Origin: Neoarius graeffei
Lineage: Eukaryota; Chordata; Actinopteri; Siluriformes; Ariidae
DNA length: 64,000 nt
Direction of reading: 5' to 3'
NCBI RefSeq assembly: GCF_027579695.1
Contig: NC_083577.1
Span: forward strand, 63,078,241-63,142,240
The notes under the pieces are model-generated. The model ran no database searches and had not been told where the DNA came from. It saw nothing but the letters and a program-made list of their open reading frames with translations. Positions 11,896-26,600 of the stretch are shown here, one piece after another; position 1 is the first letter of the stretch, and each line of letters begins with the position of its first letter. A program made the translations under genes and the position numbers.

Positions 11896-13469
11896 ACCCC
11901 GATTCCAAAAAAGTTGGGACAAAGTACAAATTGTAAATAAAAACGGAATGCAATAATTTACAAATCTCAAAAACTGATATTGTATTCACAATAGAACATA
12001 GACAACATATCAAATGTCGAAAGTGAGACATTTTGAAATTACTTGCCAAATATTGGCTCATTTGAAATTTCATGACAGCAACACATCTCAAAAAAGTTGG
12101 GACAGGGGCAATAAGATAAGATACAAAAAAGGAACAGCTGGAGGACCAAATTGCAACTCATTAGGTCAATTGGCAATAGGTCATTAACATGACTGGGTAT
12201 AAAAAGAGCATCTTGGAGTGGCAGCGGCTCTCAGAAGTAAAGATGGGAAGAGGATCACCAATCCCCCTAATTCTGCACCGACAAATAGTGGAGCAATATC
12301 AGAAAGGAGTTCGACAGTGTAAAATTGCAAAGAGTTTGAACATATCATCATCTACAGTGCATAATATCATCAAAAGATTCAGAGAATCTGGAAGAATCTC
12401 TGTGCGCAAGGGTCAAGGCCGGAAAACCATACTGGGTGCCCGCGATCTTCGGGCCCTTAGACGGCACTGCATACAGGCATGCTTCTGTATTGGAAATCAC
12501 AAAATGGGCTCAGGAATATTTCCAGAGAACATTATCTGTGAACACAATTCACCGTGCCAGCCGCCGTTGCCAGCTAAAACTCTATAGTTCAAAGAAGAAG
12601 CCGTATCTAAACACGATCCAGAAGCGCAGACGTCTTCTCTGGGCCCAGGCTCATTTAAAATGGACTGTGGCAAAGTGGAAAACTGTTCTGTGGTCAGACG
12701 AATCAAAATTTGAAGTTCTTTATGGAAATCAGGGACGCCGTGTCATTCGGACTAAAGAGAGATAAGGACGACCCAAGTTGTTATCAGCGCTCAGTTCAGA
12801 AGCCTGCATCTCTGATGGTATGGGGTTGCATTAGTGCGTGTGGCATGGGCAGCTTACACATCTGGAAAGACACCATCAATGCTGAAAGGTATATCCAGGT
12901 TCTAGAGCAACATATGCTCCCATCCAGACGACGTCTCTTTCAGGGAAGACCTTGCATTTTCCAACGTGACAATGCCAAACCACATACTGCATCAATTACA
13001 GATTGAAGAAGAAGGGTAGAAGAAGGGTCTGGGTACTGAACTGGCCAGCCTGCAGTCCAGATCTTTCACCCATCGAAAACATTTGGCGCATCATAAGACG
13101 GAAGATACGACAAAAAAGACCTAAGACAGTTGAGCAACTAGAATCCTACATTAGACAAGAATGGGTTAACATTCCTATCCCTAAACTTGAGCAACTTGTC
13201 TCCTCAGTCCCCAGACGTTTACAGACTGTTGTAAAGAGAAAAGGGGATGTCTCACAGTGGTAAACATGGCCTTGTCCCAACTTTTTTGAGATGTGTTGTT
13301 GTCATGAAATTTAAAATCACCTAATTTTTCTCTTTAAATGATACATTTTCTCAGTTTAAACATTTGATATGTCATCTATGTTCTATTCTGAATAAAATAT
13401 GGAATTTTGAAACTTCCACATCATTGCATTCTGTTTTTATTTACAATTTGTACTTTGTCCCAACGGGGT

Positions 13470-13471
<2 letters not shown>
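11894..13471 (+). mobile_element. Tc1/mariner element, family C, copy 1
   Basis: Left end CAACCCCGATTCCAAAA, right end reduced to GTCCCAACGGGGTTG: a 12-bp deletion in the inverted repeat compared with copy 2 (57936-59538). TA microsatellites on both sides. Confidence 0.93.
12243..13263 (+). pseudogene. Tc1 transposase, family C, copy 1
   Basis: DDE transposase. Paired-like DNA-binding region ([19 protein letters not shown]), then WSDES, QRDNAKPH and DLSPIENIW carrying the three catalytic positions (D, D, E). Compared with copies 2 and 3 it has a small deletion after the HCI motif, a frameshift at KTKER and another around 13000, so the ~340-aa frame is split in four. Confidence 0.92.

Positions 13472-13538
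<67 letters not shown>
13472..13538. repeat. TG/TA microsatellite
   Basis: Follows the right end of the family C element; close to the slc15a1 3' end. Confidence 0.9.
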
Positions 13539-13541
<3 letters not shown>

Positions 13542-13618
13542 AGTTCACCATACTTTCATTTTGCTTGGTCACTTTGAAATGCTCTGTCTATAAAATGTTT
13601 GTGCTGAATCTATACACA

Positions 13619-13624
13619 TTTATT
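13619..13624 (-). terminator. Candidate slc15a1 polyadenylation signal
   Basis: AATAAA on the minus strand, 118 bases after the slc15a1 stop codon. The 3' UTR would end shortly before the TA microsatellite and Tc1 element at 13540. Only the hexamer is seen; no transcript data. Confidence 0.5.
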
Positions 13625-13741
13625 TCTGAGACTCATAATGTCCGTAAGCACACTGGTACATGTTTAAAGATATCACAAATTGACACCAGTTATGATAATG
13701 TAGTCACTGGACAGTACAAGGTGGGTTAAATCATAATTTAA

Positions 13742-13972
13742 TCAGATTTTAGTCATGTTGATTTCATTGTCTTGGCTTTGTGACGTCTTCTCTGTTTCCA
13801 TCTCTATAGCTTTGCTTTCTTTCGCGTCTTTCTCCTTTGTTTCCAGCTCTTCGTTTTGCTTGAACTTGGCTTCAATCTCAGCAGGATTGATGTAGGTGTA
13901 GAAATGAGCCATTATCGAGAAGATTATACACACTGCCACTAACAGCGCAGCAAACAGCACATACTCTGCCCA
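13742..13972 (-). CDS. slc15a1: slc15a1 exon 23, C-terminus
   Basis: Residues 647-722 and stop: helix 12 ([15 protein letters not shown]), the conserved [12 protein letters not shown], then a lysine- and glutamate-rich cytosolic tail ending NMTKI. Confidence 0.95.
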   Translation of the reverse strand, partial: WAEYVLFAALLVAVCIIFSIMAHFYTYINPAEIEAKFKQNEELETKEKDAKESKAIEMETEKTSQSQDNEINMTKI

Positions 13973-16900
13973 CTGTAAAAACAACACACACAAAACCACA
14001 CATACCCACAGTGTTTAATAATCTTAAAAGTGAGAAACTGAATTATAACTTGCAGTAATTTTCTATTAAATATTACACAGTTGTCATTTAAATGTGATGG
14101 TATTTATTTGACTGAATGCAAATACCTTCTGAAGTTGCAAACTCGCAGTTGCCACAATCAGCACAATGATGTTTCCCACAGCCACAGTTAAGAGCCAGCC
14201 AGCCTGCAGTACTGCCTTCATGTTGCTAGGGGCCTGGAAAACGAAGGGAATCATTCAGCTTATACTGGATAATGTTTTTTACCTTCAGATTTATTTATTT
14301 TTTAACCTCTAAAGCTACTTTGGCTTTTTATCAGCACTATACAAATCAAATTGAATTGAATTTTTCTCTGATACTCAGAACATGTGCTTGGCATATTTAC
14401 GTACTAGCGGCGACATTTTAATTACAACCTCATTTCAACTCTTTATGGAGACGCCTATATTATCTTGTCACGAATATGTTAATTAGCCAGACTATTATTC
14501 AGCAAAAAATGTTATGAGATTTGGGTGATTTGATTTTGTACCTGTGAGTATGAGAATTCCAGGCCAGTGACAGAGAACACCACTTCTCCTGCAGTGATGA
14601 AGAAATACTGAGGGATCTGAAGGGCTATGTGCACAGTATTGGGATGAATATCTTCCACTGTCACTATAGAGCCATTACACTGCACACAGACCAAATATAC
14701 ACCAGTCAGTCTGCACAAATTTGATAACAGGTGGCCCTAGCTATGTTAGTTTCATAATAACTTTTAAGAACCAGTAAGACACGTACATTAGATGTTAGTG
14801 AGTAGTTAGATCAATATATATTAATACCTTGTTCTGTCAAAATATATTCATTTCATACTATATAGGAAAACATTGGGCATTTTCACATAGTTATTTTCCC
14901 AATCCTGTTGAAGTGGAAATGAAAGTGACCTTAGTGCTTCACCACTGGCGTTAATAAGGGACTTCATTTTCTTTCTATACATTTTACCATCAGACCACTT
15001 GTTCACGCCACAGCCTTTTCAGAACTCAGGCCCCAGCTGTGTAACTAGGCTGTGAATTATGAAAAATGTCATTAGATATGGTGCAAAAACAGAACTGTAC
15101 TGAAATATCAGAAGTGTCTGGACAAAGGTAAGCGAGGAGGACAAGGAATTTTGTTTTAGCACCTTTTAAAACTAACTTGTGTTACTTAGACCTACTTGTG
15201 ACGTTCATGTAAGTGGTTGGCCTTGTTAAAATACAGACGTACACACTCCAGCCACTTTAATAGGAACACCTGTATAGCTATTCCACCATGCAATTATCAG
15301 AAACCCCTTGAGAGAGGTCAGAAGAAAACAGTCAGCTTGCTCAGAGCTGACGGAAGTCTACGGTATTTCAAATTACCACTGTTTACAACCATGGTGAGCA
15401 GAAAAGCATCTCAGAATGCACAACATAAACCCTGATGCGCAATCTGAGGTTACAGTGGGCACGGGTTCAACAAAACTGAACAGTTGGAGGTTGTAAAAAT
15501 GCTGCCTAGTCTTTTGCCAATCTTCAGCTGTGCGGTTTCAGTGAATGATGCTGTTCTTGGCTCCCAGGAGCGGAACATGATTTGGTCTTCTGGTGTTGTA
15601 GCCCATTCACCTTCAGGTTCAGCATATTATGCATGTTCAGATACTTTTCTGCTCACTACAGTGGTTATTTGAGTTACTGCAGCCATCCTTTTCGCTAGAA
15701 CCTCTCTGGCTATTCTTCTCTGATCTCTCTCATCAACCAGGCATTCCTGGCCACAGAACTGCTGCTCACAGGATGTTTTTGGCACCATACTGTGTAAACT
15801 CTGTGGACTGTTTTGTGTGAGAATCCCAGGAGATCAGCAGTTTTTTTTTTTTAAACCAATATTTGAACCAGCCTGTCTGGCAACAAAAACCATGCCATGG
15901 TCAGAGTCATCGAGTTCATATTTTTCCTTATTCTCATGTTTGCTGCGAACATTAACTCATGTTCTTGATCTGTATCTGCAGGAGTTTATGCATTGTGCTG
16001 CTCTCACGTGATTGGCTGTCTCTATCAGTCCCTTTGCTTGTGGGTTGTTTTAGAAGGGTCTGAGTCTATTTATTGTGTTCACATGCGCACAAAAAAATGC
16101 TGAGTCATTGATCTGAGACCACTTTGAACGCTAAAAATGGACCAAGTGTGAAAACACTTATATCCATGGGTCAAGTACAGGGTGTACACATTTCAGAGTC
16201 ACTGAAGAATAACAAACTTGATTGCATACATTTTCAGCCCAGGTTAGTGTGCTGGGGATAAGAAAGGTGTAAGCTCCACAAACTCCAAAGCGTGTTGAGA
16301 ACTGACATGTTTGCACACCGTCACTGATGGTGAATGTCTGACTGATGAGAGAAAATACCCAGCATGAGACTTCCTGTCTTGATAACATTAAGATTTCTTA
16401 TATCAATCTTGCAACATCAGAAATAATTGAATAGGTCAACTTACGACCCCCGTGGAACCAGTGTGTTGTTTGAAACATCAGATGGTTTGAGGAGTGCAAC
16501 ATTTGAAACGTTCAGTGCTTTACTCATACCATTTACAAATCTGTTGAAAAGTTAAACAAAAAAAAGAAAAGGAAAAAATAGTAACAACTGAATATAAACA
16601 TCTGTTGGTTTAGAAAAAATAGCATGGGGCACTATGACAGTGAGCGGTCACATTATATGTAAGTGATTGTACAGATAGCTGGAGGTTATGAATAACTTTT
16701 TGAAGTAATTTAAGACTCCACTGACCTGACTGCATTGACGTCTGCAGCTGGTTTGTCGGTTAAATCTGGAGTCTGAGAGAGCAGAGATTGCTACTTCATT
16801 TTTTAACATTTAGAATAAATGTAGAACGTCTCATAATTAAAAGTATCATAATAAAAAAACAATGACTTAATTCTTACCAGATACATGTCATTAGGAAAAG

Positions 16901-17542
16901 AGGGGATGATGAGGGTCTGACGCTCTCCCTGTTGCAAGGTGAATACTTTGTATGTAGGAATAGTGTTCAAATAAACTGTAATGTGTGGCTTGTCAAAGGT
17001 CATGTAGTCCTCAGTGGCCTGTAGTGGACATAAAGAGATGACTTTTGGTCTTTTTTACACACTACATGGCAGAAAAAAAAGTACGTGGACACCCTAGCAT
17101 CACACCCATATATGTGGATCTTACCCAAACTGTTACCGGATGGTTGTAAGGACACAGTTGTATAGGATTCCTTTGTTTGCATTACAATTTCCCTTCACTG
17201 GAACTAAGGGGACCAAACCTGTTACGTCATGACAATGCCCTTGTGTACAAAGCGAAGTCCGTGAAGACATGGTTTACCAAGTTTGGAGTGGAAGAACTGA
17301 AGTGGTCCGAGCCCTGACTTTCGCTCCACTGAATACCTTTGGGATAAACTGGAACAGCAACTGTGCACCAGGCCTCCTCATGTGACCACAGTGGCTGACC
17401 TCACTGACTGGGCAAATCCCCACAGAGTAAAGCCTCACCAGAAGAGTGGAGTAGAGTCTGTTATAAGGAGGACTAATTCTATAATCCTTATGGTTTTGGA
17501 ATGGGCATACATGTAGTCAGGTGTCCACATACTTTTGGCAGT

Positions 17543-17610
<68 letters not shown>

Positions 17611-20600
17611 GTACCTGCAGGGATCCAAGCACAAAAGGTGTTTTGGACGTGATGTTGACTTCAAGCTCGGTGCTTCCCAGGTTCACTACCTTTAGCTGAC
17701 TTTGTGGAAATGTTGGGAAAACTGGCATGGTTTTCTGAATATACAAATAAATCTACATCAGTATATTGAAACACACTAAGCATTTTCATATACTGTACAT
17801 CCTACAGTGGGGCAAAAAAGGATTTAGTTAGCCACCAATTGTGCAAGTTCTCCCACTTAAAAAGATGAGAGAGGCCTGTAATTTTCATCATAGGTACACT
17901 TCAACTATGAGAGACAGAATGGGGGGAAAGAATCCAGGAAATCACATTGTAGGATTTTTAATGAATTAATTGGTAAATTCCTCAGTAAAATAAGTATTTG
18001 GTCACCTACAAACAAGCAAGATTTCTGGCTCTCACAGACCTGTAACAACTTCTTTAAGAGGCTCCTCTGTCCTCCACTCGTTACCTGTATTAATGGCACC
18101 TGTTTGAACTCGTTATCAGTATAAAAGACACCTGTCCACAACCTCAAACAGTCACACTCCAAACTCCACTATGGCCAAGACCAAAGAGCTGTCAAAGGAC
18201 ACCAGAAACAAAATTGTAGACCTGCACCAGGCTGGGAAGACTGAATCTCCAATAGGTAAGCAGCTTGGTGTGAAGAAATCAACTGTGGGAGCAATTGTTA
18301 GAAAATGGAAGACATACAAGACCACTGATAATCTCCCTTGATCTGGGGCTCCACGCAAGATCTCACCCCGTGGGGTCAAAATGATCACAAGAACAGTGAG
18401 CAAAAAATCCCAGAACCGCACGGGGGGACCTAGTGAATGACCTGCAGAGAGCTGGGACCAAAGTAACAAAGGCTACCATCAGTAACACACTACGCCACCA
18501 GGGACTCAAATCCTGCAGTGCCAGACGTGTCCCCCTGCTTAAGCCAGTACATGTCCAGGCCCGTCTGAAGTTTGCTATAGAGAGCATTTGGATGATCCAG
18601 AAGAGGACTGGGAGAATGTCATATGATCAGATGAAACCAAAATAGAACTTTTTGGTAAAAACTCAACTTGTCGTGTTTGAAGGAGAAAGAATGCTGAGTT
18701 GCATCCAAAGAACACCATACCTACTGTGAAGCATGGGGGTGGAAACATCATGCTTTGGGGCTGTTTTTCTGCAAAGGGACCAGGACGACTGATCCGTGTA
18801 AAGGAAAAAATGAATGGGGCCATGTATCATGAGATTTTGAGTGAAAACCTCCTTCCATCAGCAAGGGCATTGAAGATGAAACGTGGCTGGGTCTTTCAGC
18901 ATGACAATGATCCCAAACACATCGCCCGGGCAACGAAGGAGTGGCTTCGTAAGAAGCATTTCAAGGTCCTGGAGTGGCCTAGCCAGTCTCCAGATCTCAA
19001 CCCCATAGAAAATCTTTGGAGGGAGTTGAAAGTCCGTGTTGCCCAGCGACAGCCCCAAAACATCACTGCTCTAGAGGAGATCTGCATGGAGGAATGGGCC
19101 AAAATACCAGCAACAGTGTGTGAAAACTTTGTGAAGACTTACAGAAAACGTTTGACCTCTGTCATTGCCAACAAAGGGTATATAACAAAGTATTGAGATG
19201 AACTTTTGTTATTGACCAAATACTTATTTTCCACTATAATTTGCAAATAAATTATTTAAAAATCAGACAATGTGATTTTCTGGATTTTTTTTCCTCATTT
19301 TGTCTCTTATAGTTGAGGTATACCTATGATGAAAATTACAGGCCTCTCTCATCTTTTTAAGTGGGAGAACTTGCACAATTGGTGACTGACTAAATACTTT
19401 TTTGCCCCACTGTATATACTGTTGGCTGCGGTATCTGTGTGTTCCTTGCTGAAGATGTGAATCTAAATGAGTGTCAGTTTAACACTCACATCGATCTGAA
19501 TCTGGACCACAGCTGCACACACAAAAGCCATGGCAGCCAAAAACATCCCAACGGTCATTCTCTTCAAAGGGCTGTGGGAAGAGTTCAAACATTTACACTA
19601 CAGGCCAAAAGCTCAGAAGCAGCAATAACTTTGTCAGAAAATCTGAAAGTTTTATTTCTTCTTCTTAGAACTAACATTAATGTGTTTGACAGTAATATTC
19701 ATAGACCAAAAGGGTTTGACTAAACGAACTGCAACAATATTGTACACCTTACTGATTCCTGATTTATTTTTCCTTAAAGTGCATATCCTGGACCAATTTC
19801 GTGGTTTTTTTTTATATGAAAGTATGTCCCTTTACACACTCATCCAGAAGGGTAATTTTGCACAAGGCCATCTGTCTACAGCAGGAAAAAATAAAATAAC
19901 AAAATGCGTCTGGAAAAATCCCAAGGGAGTCTGGAGCCAGATTCGTGATGTCACCTGCGGAAGCGCCAGCAGGCTGCGCGAGCTTTGCATGGTTTCAGTG
20001 CACAGCCTGTGTAGACCAAGCGCTCCCATTTCTCTCTCATTGTCCGGTCTTTTGGGAAATGATGAGTACTAATCCCATCAAGATTGGTGTTGCTACACCC
20101 TCCTTTGATCCATCTGTTAACCATTTTAATAATTACGCGATAATGTTGAAGAAATTTGCAGAAAACCACCAGGGCGTTTTCTTATAAACAAACCAGCGCT
20201 GATGTAGGATTCAGAGGGAGGCGTCCTGCACGCGACGTCACAAAAATCAATGTTTGCTGGGAAATCCAAATGCCAGGTTTTTTCAGAGGCGGACCAATTC
20301 GCCTCAAATGGCTTGATTTCAACTGAGTTTTTCTGGTATTGCGCAAGGTAAAAAATTGCAGAGAATGCAAAATGTGACAGATGTTCGACCAAAGTTTAAT
20401 ATAAAATAGGAGAATTACATTGATCTTTCTCCTGAATTTACCCGTAATATGCACTTTAAATTCTACATTCATCAAAACTACTGTACCTCTGACATACACG
20501 CTCAGCTTCTCCTCAAGCCTTAATTAACTGAACCTACATGTTAAATGAAGGGTTTGTAAATAATTTAAAATGGTTCATCCATCCATCCATCCATCCATCA

Positions 20601-23600
20601 TCTATAGCCGCTTATCCTGTGCAGGGTTGCGGGCAAGCTGGAGCCTATCCCAGCTGACTACAGGCGAGAGGCAGGGTACACCCTGGACAAGTTGCCAGGT
20701 CATCGCAGGGCTGACACACAGAGACAAACAACCATTCACATTCACACCTACAGTCAATTTAGAGCCACCAGTTAGCCTAACCTGCATGTCTTTGTACTGT
20801 GGGGGAAACTGGAGCACCCGGAGGAAACCCACGTGGACATGGGGAGAACATGCAAACTCCACACAGAAAGGCCCTCGCCAGCCGCTGGGCTCAAACCCAG
20901 AACCTTCTTGCTGTGAGGTGACAATGCTAACCACTACACCATTGTGCCTCCCCAAAATGGTTCATATTAACTGTTAATGTTAACTTTTGTTTTTAACACA
21001 GACTGAAAAGTATTTTACATATAATACACTCAGAGTTCATTGTATTGTCTGAGGTGGAACCTTTAAAAGTTCTGAGTACACAACACTACAACAGAAGATT
21101 TCCTTTCCAGAAAAGTAAACCACTGACTATAATACGACCCCTTTTTTTAATAGTGTACATTACAGTAACAGTGCATCATTACAATAAATGGAATGTTTGA
21201 AATTTTTTTAAGGAAAGAAATTGTTTGGTTAAACCAAATAATTATTTAAAATATAATTATAAAAATATCTGGTTAATGATTTAACCTAAGAAGACTTTAG
21301 GATCCAAATGAAACCTTTGTGTTAAATTAATTTATTAATTCTATCCTTATTACGGTTTTGGTGGATCCAGTGGCTATCTGGAGAACACTGGGTGTGAGGC
21401 GGGAATACACACTGGATGGGGCACCAGTACATTGTCGGGCACCATGTACACACACTTTAGCACACCAAGAGGTAATTTAGAGTCGCCAATCCATCTACTG
21501 CCATTTCTGTTTTTTGGATGTGGGGGGAAAAAACAGAGACTCAGGAAGAATCCCACACAATTTCAGAAAACTGACAACGTCCTGAGGTTGGACCAGGAAT
21601 CCTGGAGCTGTGAAGCAGCAATGCTCCCCATTGCACCACTATCCCACACAAGTATATTTTATTTACTTAAAAAACACACACACGCACACAATTTTGCATT
21701 CTGCAATCAGTGTAAAAGTAAGTGTATCCTGGAGTTCAACACTATTTTCAAGTTTGAAGAAGGGGCTCTTACGTGAAATTGAAGCCACACTTTTTGATGA
21801 GGGGATACACAACTCTGTCCATGATGGGCACCAGGGTAAGAATCAAAATGGGGTTCATTATCTGCACAAGACAAAAAAAAAATTCAACACGTTCAAACAA
21901 ACATTCAACAAACGTATTCAGGTCTGATACAGGAATCATCACTCACTTGCATCTGATCTGGCTGCAGAACCAGTGTTCCCTGTAGACATGAAAAGCAATA
22001 AAACTTCATCATTAAATGCTATTAAAAGTAGTAATAAATATTAATAAATGAAAGAGGGAGGTCCTATATTTTATAATTCAGAGTCAGTTCCATTCAATTC
22101 TCTGAATTTATACCCTGAATTTGGAGTATTTAGTTAAACAGCTTACAAAGGTCCCGTCCATTGTGGTTGCTTGGAAGGTCCAACGGGAGCCCTGTAACCA
22201 AATCAAAACAGTCCTTAATTTCTGAGGCCTTTAAGCATGATAGAGAATTGGCTGTTTAATACACTTATCACTGGCATGGATTGGGGGGGGCATACCCCTT
22301 GTCAAAAAAAAAAAGTTTTAATACATGCACTGCAAAAAATAAAAATCTTAGGAAGTTTATTTGTCTATTTTCAAGTCAAAACATCTAGCCACCCTTATTA
22401 TAAGACATAATTGCCCAACAAGCAAAACCTCATTTAGCTAGAAAGGCTAGTTTTTAGACAGTCCATCTTGAAAATCTTGTATAGACAAAATGTCTTGAAA
22501 AAATCTTATTTGGAGCACCTTTGAAAATAAAACAAGTTTTTTTTTAAAACAAGTAAGTACATTTTGGACATTTGTCAAATGCGGTGCATCTTGTTTCAAG
22601 AAAAAAAAAAAGTATGCTTGTTTTGGGAATAAGTGAACTTTACTGAAATCTTTGAATCTTTCATTACAATTCAACTCCACCTTACATATCCTAAGTTATT
22701 TAGTTTACTGCGACTGTTTTCTCAGTCATTCAGAGTGAGCTCCTTCTAGATGCTGTACATACTCTAGACCAGACAAGTGCCTTCAAAAAGGCTATGAGTG
22801 AGTGGAGGGCGTTTTAGTGAGGTCTTTTTGGAATGCTGTGACTTAAGTTCAGTGGGGTTTTTTTGTTTGGGTTTTTTTTTTTTTGTGCCTGACCTTGTAA
22901 ACCCCTCGTACACTGCACTGTTGCGTTGGCATTGTGTAAGCACTGTAAGTCAAAATGTGTAGACTTTTTATTATTATTATTTTTTTGGTGCCTGAGGTCC
23001 TGGGGAAGTGGAATCTTAAGAGATGTTTTAATGTTTGAATGTTGAAATGGGAAAAAAAAAACTTGTTGCAATGCTACAGGTATCGTCAACTTGATTCAAG
23101 ATAGTCTCTGGTCTCATATCTAGAGTATTTTATGAATTACAGGTCACAAAAGGAGAATCTTTTAAGCTAGCAATGCTTAATTGTAGAATTTAACAATCCT
23201 AATATTAGTATATTTATCTTAAATTCAGTTTTTACTGCTAAGACTTTGTCATGAATTTAAGTGAAATACCCTTAAAATGAAATAAATAAAAATGACTTGA
23301 ATGGCTAAATGTGAGAAGTACGATCTTGTTATAAGAACTATTTTGATTATTTTGAGTTAATCAGATCTCGCATAATAAGTTCCCCAATCTAATTTTGGAA
23401 TTATTTCATCTAAAAACAGGTTAGATTTTTCATCTTACTTAAGGAACTCTTACCAAGTCAAATTTGACTAGTTCCATTGGCAGATTTTTTTCACCTGATT
23501 CAAGCAAATATGCTTTGTTTTAATCTTTTATTTCTTATTTTTGAAAGGCCATTTTTTGCAGTGTGGCTACTTGGAATTGTGACTTGATTGTATTGCAGAT

Positions 23601-26600
23601 GCCCACCGTTTTTTAATTAATAAGGTTTAAAAAAATAAACAAAATAAACCATTATGTGGGATTGAGCTGAAGAATTTATGGTATAAATGTATATTTAACA
23701 GTAAGTCCAAGCCTAGGGTTTTTTTGCTCGTGACACAAATGCAGTGAAACATGAGCTTGGCGAGTCCTGTTGGATTTTAACAGGGCGTGGGAACTTCATG
23801 CATCTACCGTATAACAACATACTGTATTCCTGGACTGCACTGCAGACTACATGAACAATCCTTTTATATTTATGGTATAGTTATCATGCATGTTCACAAG
23901 CCAAAATGACAAGATGCTGCAGCAGGCTTTCTGCGTACACACACTTGTCGGCTGTCCGGTTACTGCTCGTATTCATTAATGGGGTATCCCTGTACTCACT
24001 ATACCCTGTGTATGTACATGGGACACATGCCGTTTTGGGGGTGAGCCTCACTTTGATTTTTTACGACGGCGACTGGATAGGTCTGTGAGAGATGTTGATT
24101 TTTGCAATGGCTCTGAAGAAAATCTGCTTGAAATCCTCAGAGTCTTGGGAACTAAGACTTATTAGGACTTGTTCACATGCAGCTCACACAATCATTGTAT
24201 CGTTATCTCAGTCTGTTAGACTCAGGAGCTCAAATTGCAGTTACTGACTTAGTATTATTATTTGTATTACATGCAACTCCTGCAGTCTTTGTTTATAGTT
24301 ATCCGGTATTAAGCTCTGTCTTAAGTGGCCACTTAGATTCCCTCAGTTTTCCTGGGTATATTCACTGTCTTATATGTACACTGAATGTCCTGAGCAGGAG
24401 CTCAGATTGCAGTTACTAAAATAAAAATAATTTATTGATATCAAGTGTTTTGTGGTCAGTGTACTACACTGTAGTGTCATGTGGTCATGCATTATATGAC
24501 GATGCAACTTTCATAAATATGACCATATATCAGTTGTAATTATGTTCTATGCATATACCTGCAACTCTGACAGTATCATTTTCAGTGGCGAATAAAATGG
24601 TTTTGAAAGTTCTTACTTTTAAAACATTTTTGATAAGGTAATTTTATTTAAGAGATTTCATTTACAATATGTGTCTGACAGCTCAAAATGCATCTCCGGA
24701 CATTTAAAAACTGCAGGGCTTCCAGGGGCCTCTGACGGCCCCCGGACCCCTGGCCTTACTGGGTTGATGCCCCCTTCTAATTTTCCTAGATTCACCCCTG
24801 TATCATCATAGCCAGAAATGGAAAAAGTACCCAAATTCTCTATCGAAGTAAAAATGCAATTACTCATGTACAGAAATAATACTCTTTTTGAAGTACAGCT
24901 TCAAATTCTTCTTTCAAGATGAAGTAGAAAAAAGTATCAACTCGTAGATTTACTTAAAGTACAGTAAAGATTCACAAAAGGAGAAAAAAAGCCTCAAATC
25001 ACACACTAACTACCAAGAATTTTATTCCTAACCTCTCAAATGTTAGCTAGCATCATATTCACTCAATACAAACGAGCTGAATGCTAACAGCTAGCTGTAA
25101 CAATACAAACTGCTTCAATAAATGCAAAGTGTATATAGTAAACAGAGAGGTTGCCATGATGGGGATTGGGTCTCATTCTTTCTGTTAAATGTTAAATCTT
25201 AGGAATTTAGAAATCATCTTATGATTTTACAAATATATGATTATCGAGGGGCGGCACAGTGGTGTAGTGGTTAGCGCTGTTGCCTCACAGCAAGAAGGTC
25301 CGGGTTCGAGCCCCGTGGCCGGCGAGGGCCTTTCTGTGCGGAGTTTGCATGTTCTCCCCGTGTCCGCGTGGGTTTCCTCCGGGTGCTCCGGTTTCCCCCA
25401 CAGTCCAAAGACATGCAGGTTAGGTTAACTAGTGACTCTAAATTGACCGTAGGTGTGAGTGGTTGTCTGTGTCTATGTGTCGGCCCTGTGATGACCTGGC
25501 AACTTGTCCAGGGTGTACCCCGCCTTTCGCCTGTAGTCAGCTGGGATAGGCTCCAGCTTGCCTGCGACCCTGTAGAAGGATAAAGCGGCTAGACATAATG
25601 AGATGAGATGATTATCGAGAAATGCAGTGAGTAGAAAGTAGATTTTACTTTTGATATGTGGTCAAAGGTATTAGGGAAAAGAAAAACTCAAGTAAATACT
25701 TCAAAAACATATTTAAGTACGGTAACACACATCAATTTAATGTGTAAGTAACGTTGAAGTGTTACCTTTTGGTCAAACAGGGTCCAGAACAATGGGAGAG
25801 GGATGTAGAGCAAGAGCACTTTGAGCACCATCTTAATTTGAGCAATGAGGAGTTTCTGTAGCACACAGGACAGAGTAAAGTGTCACACAATGTTGCATGT
25901 ATATGATGAAGTGGTCGGTAACTATACAAGTGTTTTATAAGTAAGGAACAACATAATGGGACATGCAATGACAAGGTGGGATTATGTGGAAGGTTGTTAC
26001 CACCATGTTGATTATTTTCCTATAACAGCATGTCCTGAAGTGTTTGTGTCTTTTACCTCAGCAGTTTGCTAATGATCACAGTAACTTCTTTATTAATTTA
26101 GGAACAATGTCATAGTATCAATCAATTGATAGTTATGCTTAATGATGTAAAATGTCCATGAAATAAGTTAGTTCCTGTTATCACTAACAGCGTTAAACAG
26201 TTGTTCTAGCCTGCTACCGCAAAGCCCTCGGTTCTGAAGACTTTCCTGTGTCAGAGAACAAAGTTACAGCTTTACCACTGTGTGGCAGCGGGGGCGTGAT
26301 CAAGCTTCGGTCTGTGAATGGAGGGTGGAGTCAGGGAAGGTAAGTGGCAGAATCACTGCACCTGACGGGAATTAACCTGTGTTTGTGTGTCTTCCCCAGT
26401 GACTGCACCCTATAAGAGGAGAAGGAGAACGGAGGAAGGGAGCTACTCCCCAACCTGGAGACTTTTGTGCGTGTGTGTATGTGTAGTTAAGGCTGAAAAG
26501 CTAAAATAAACGGGCTTTTGAGAACTCAGTTCTGGCCTGCCGTGCTTCTGTGCTCCACCCACCTAGAACACTTGCTACAGTGGTGCCGAAACCCGGGACG

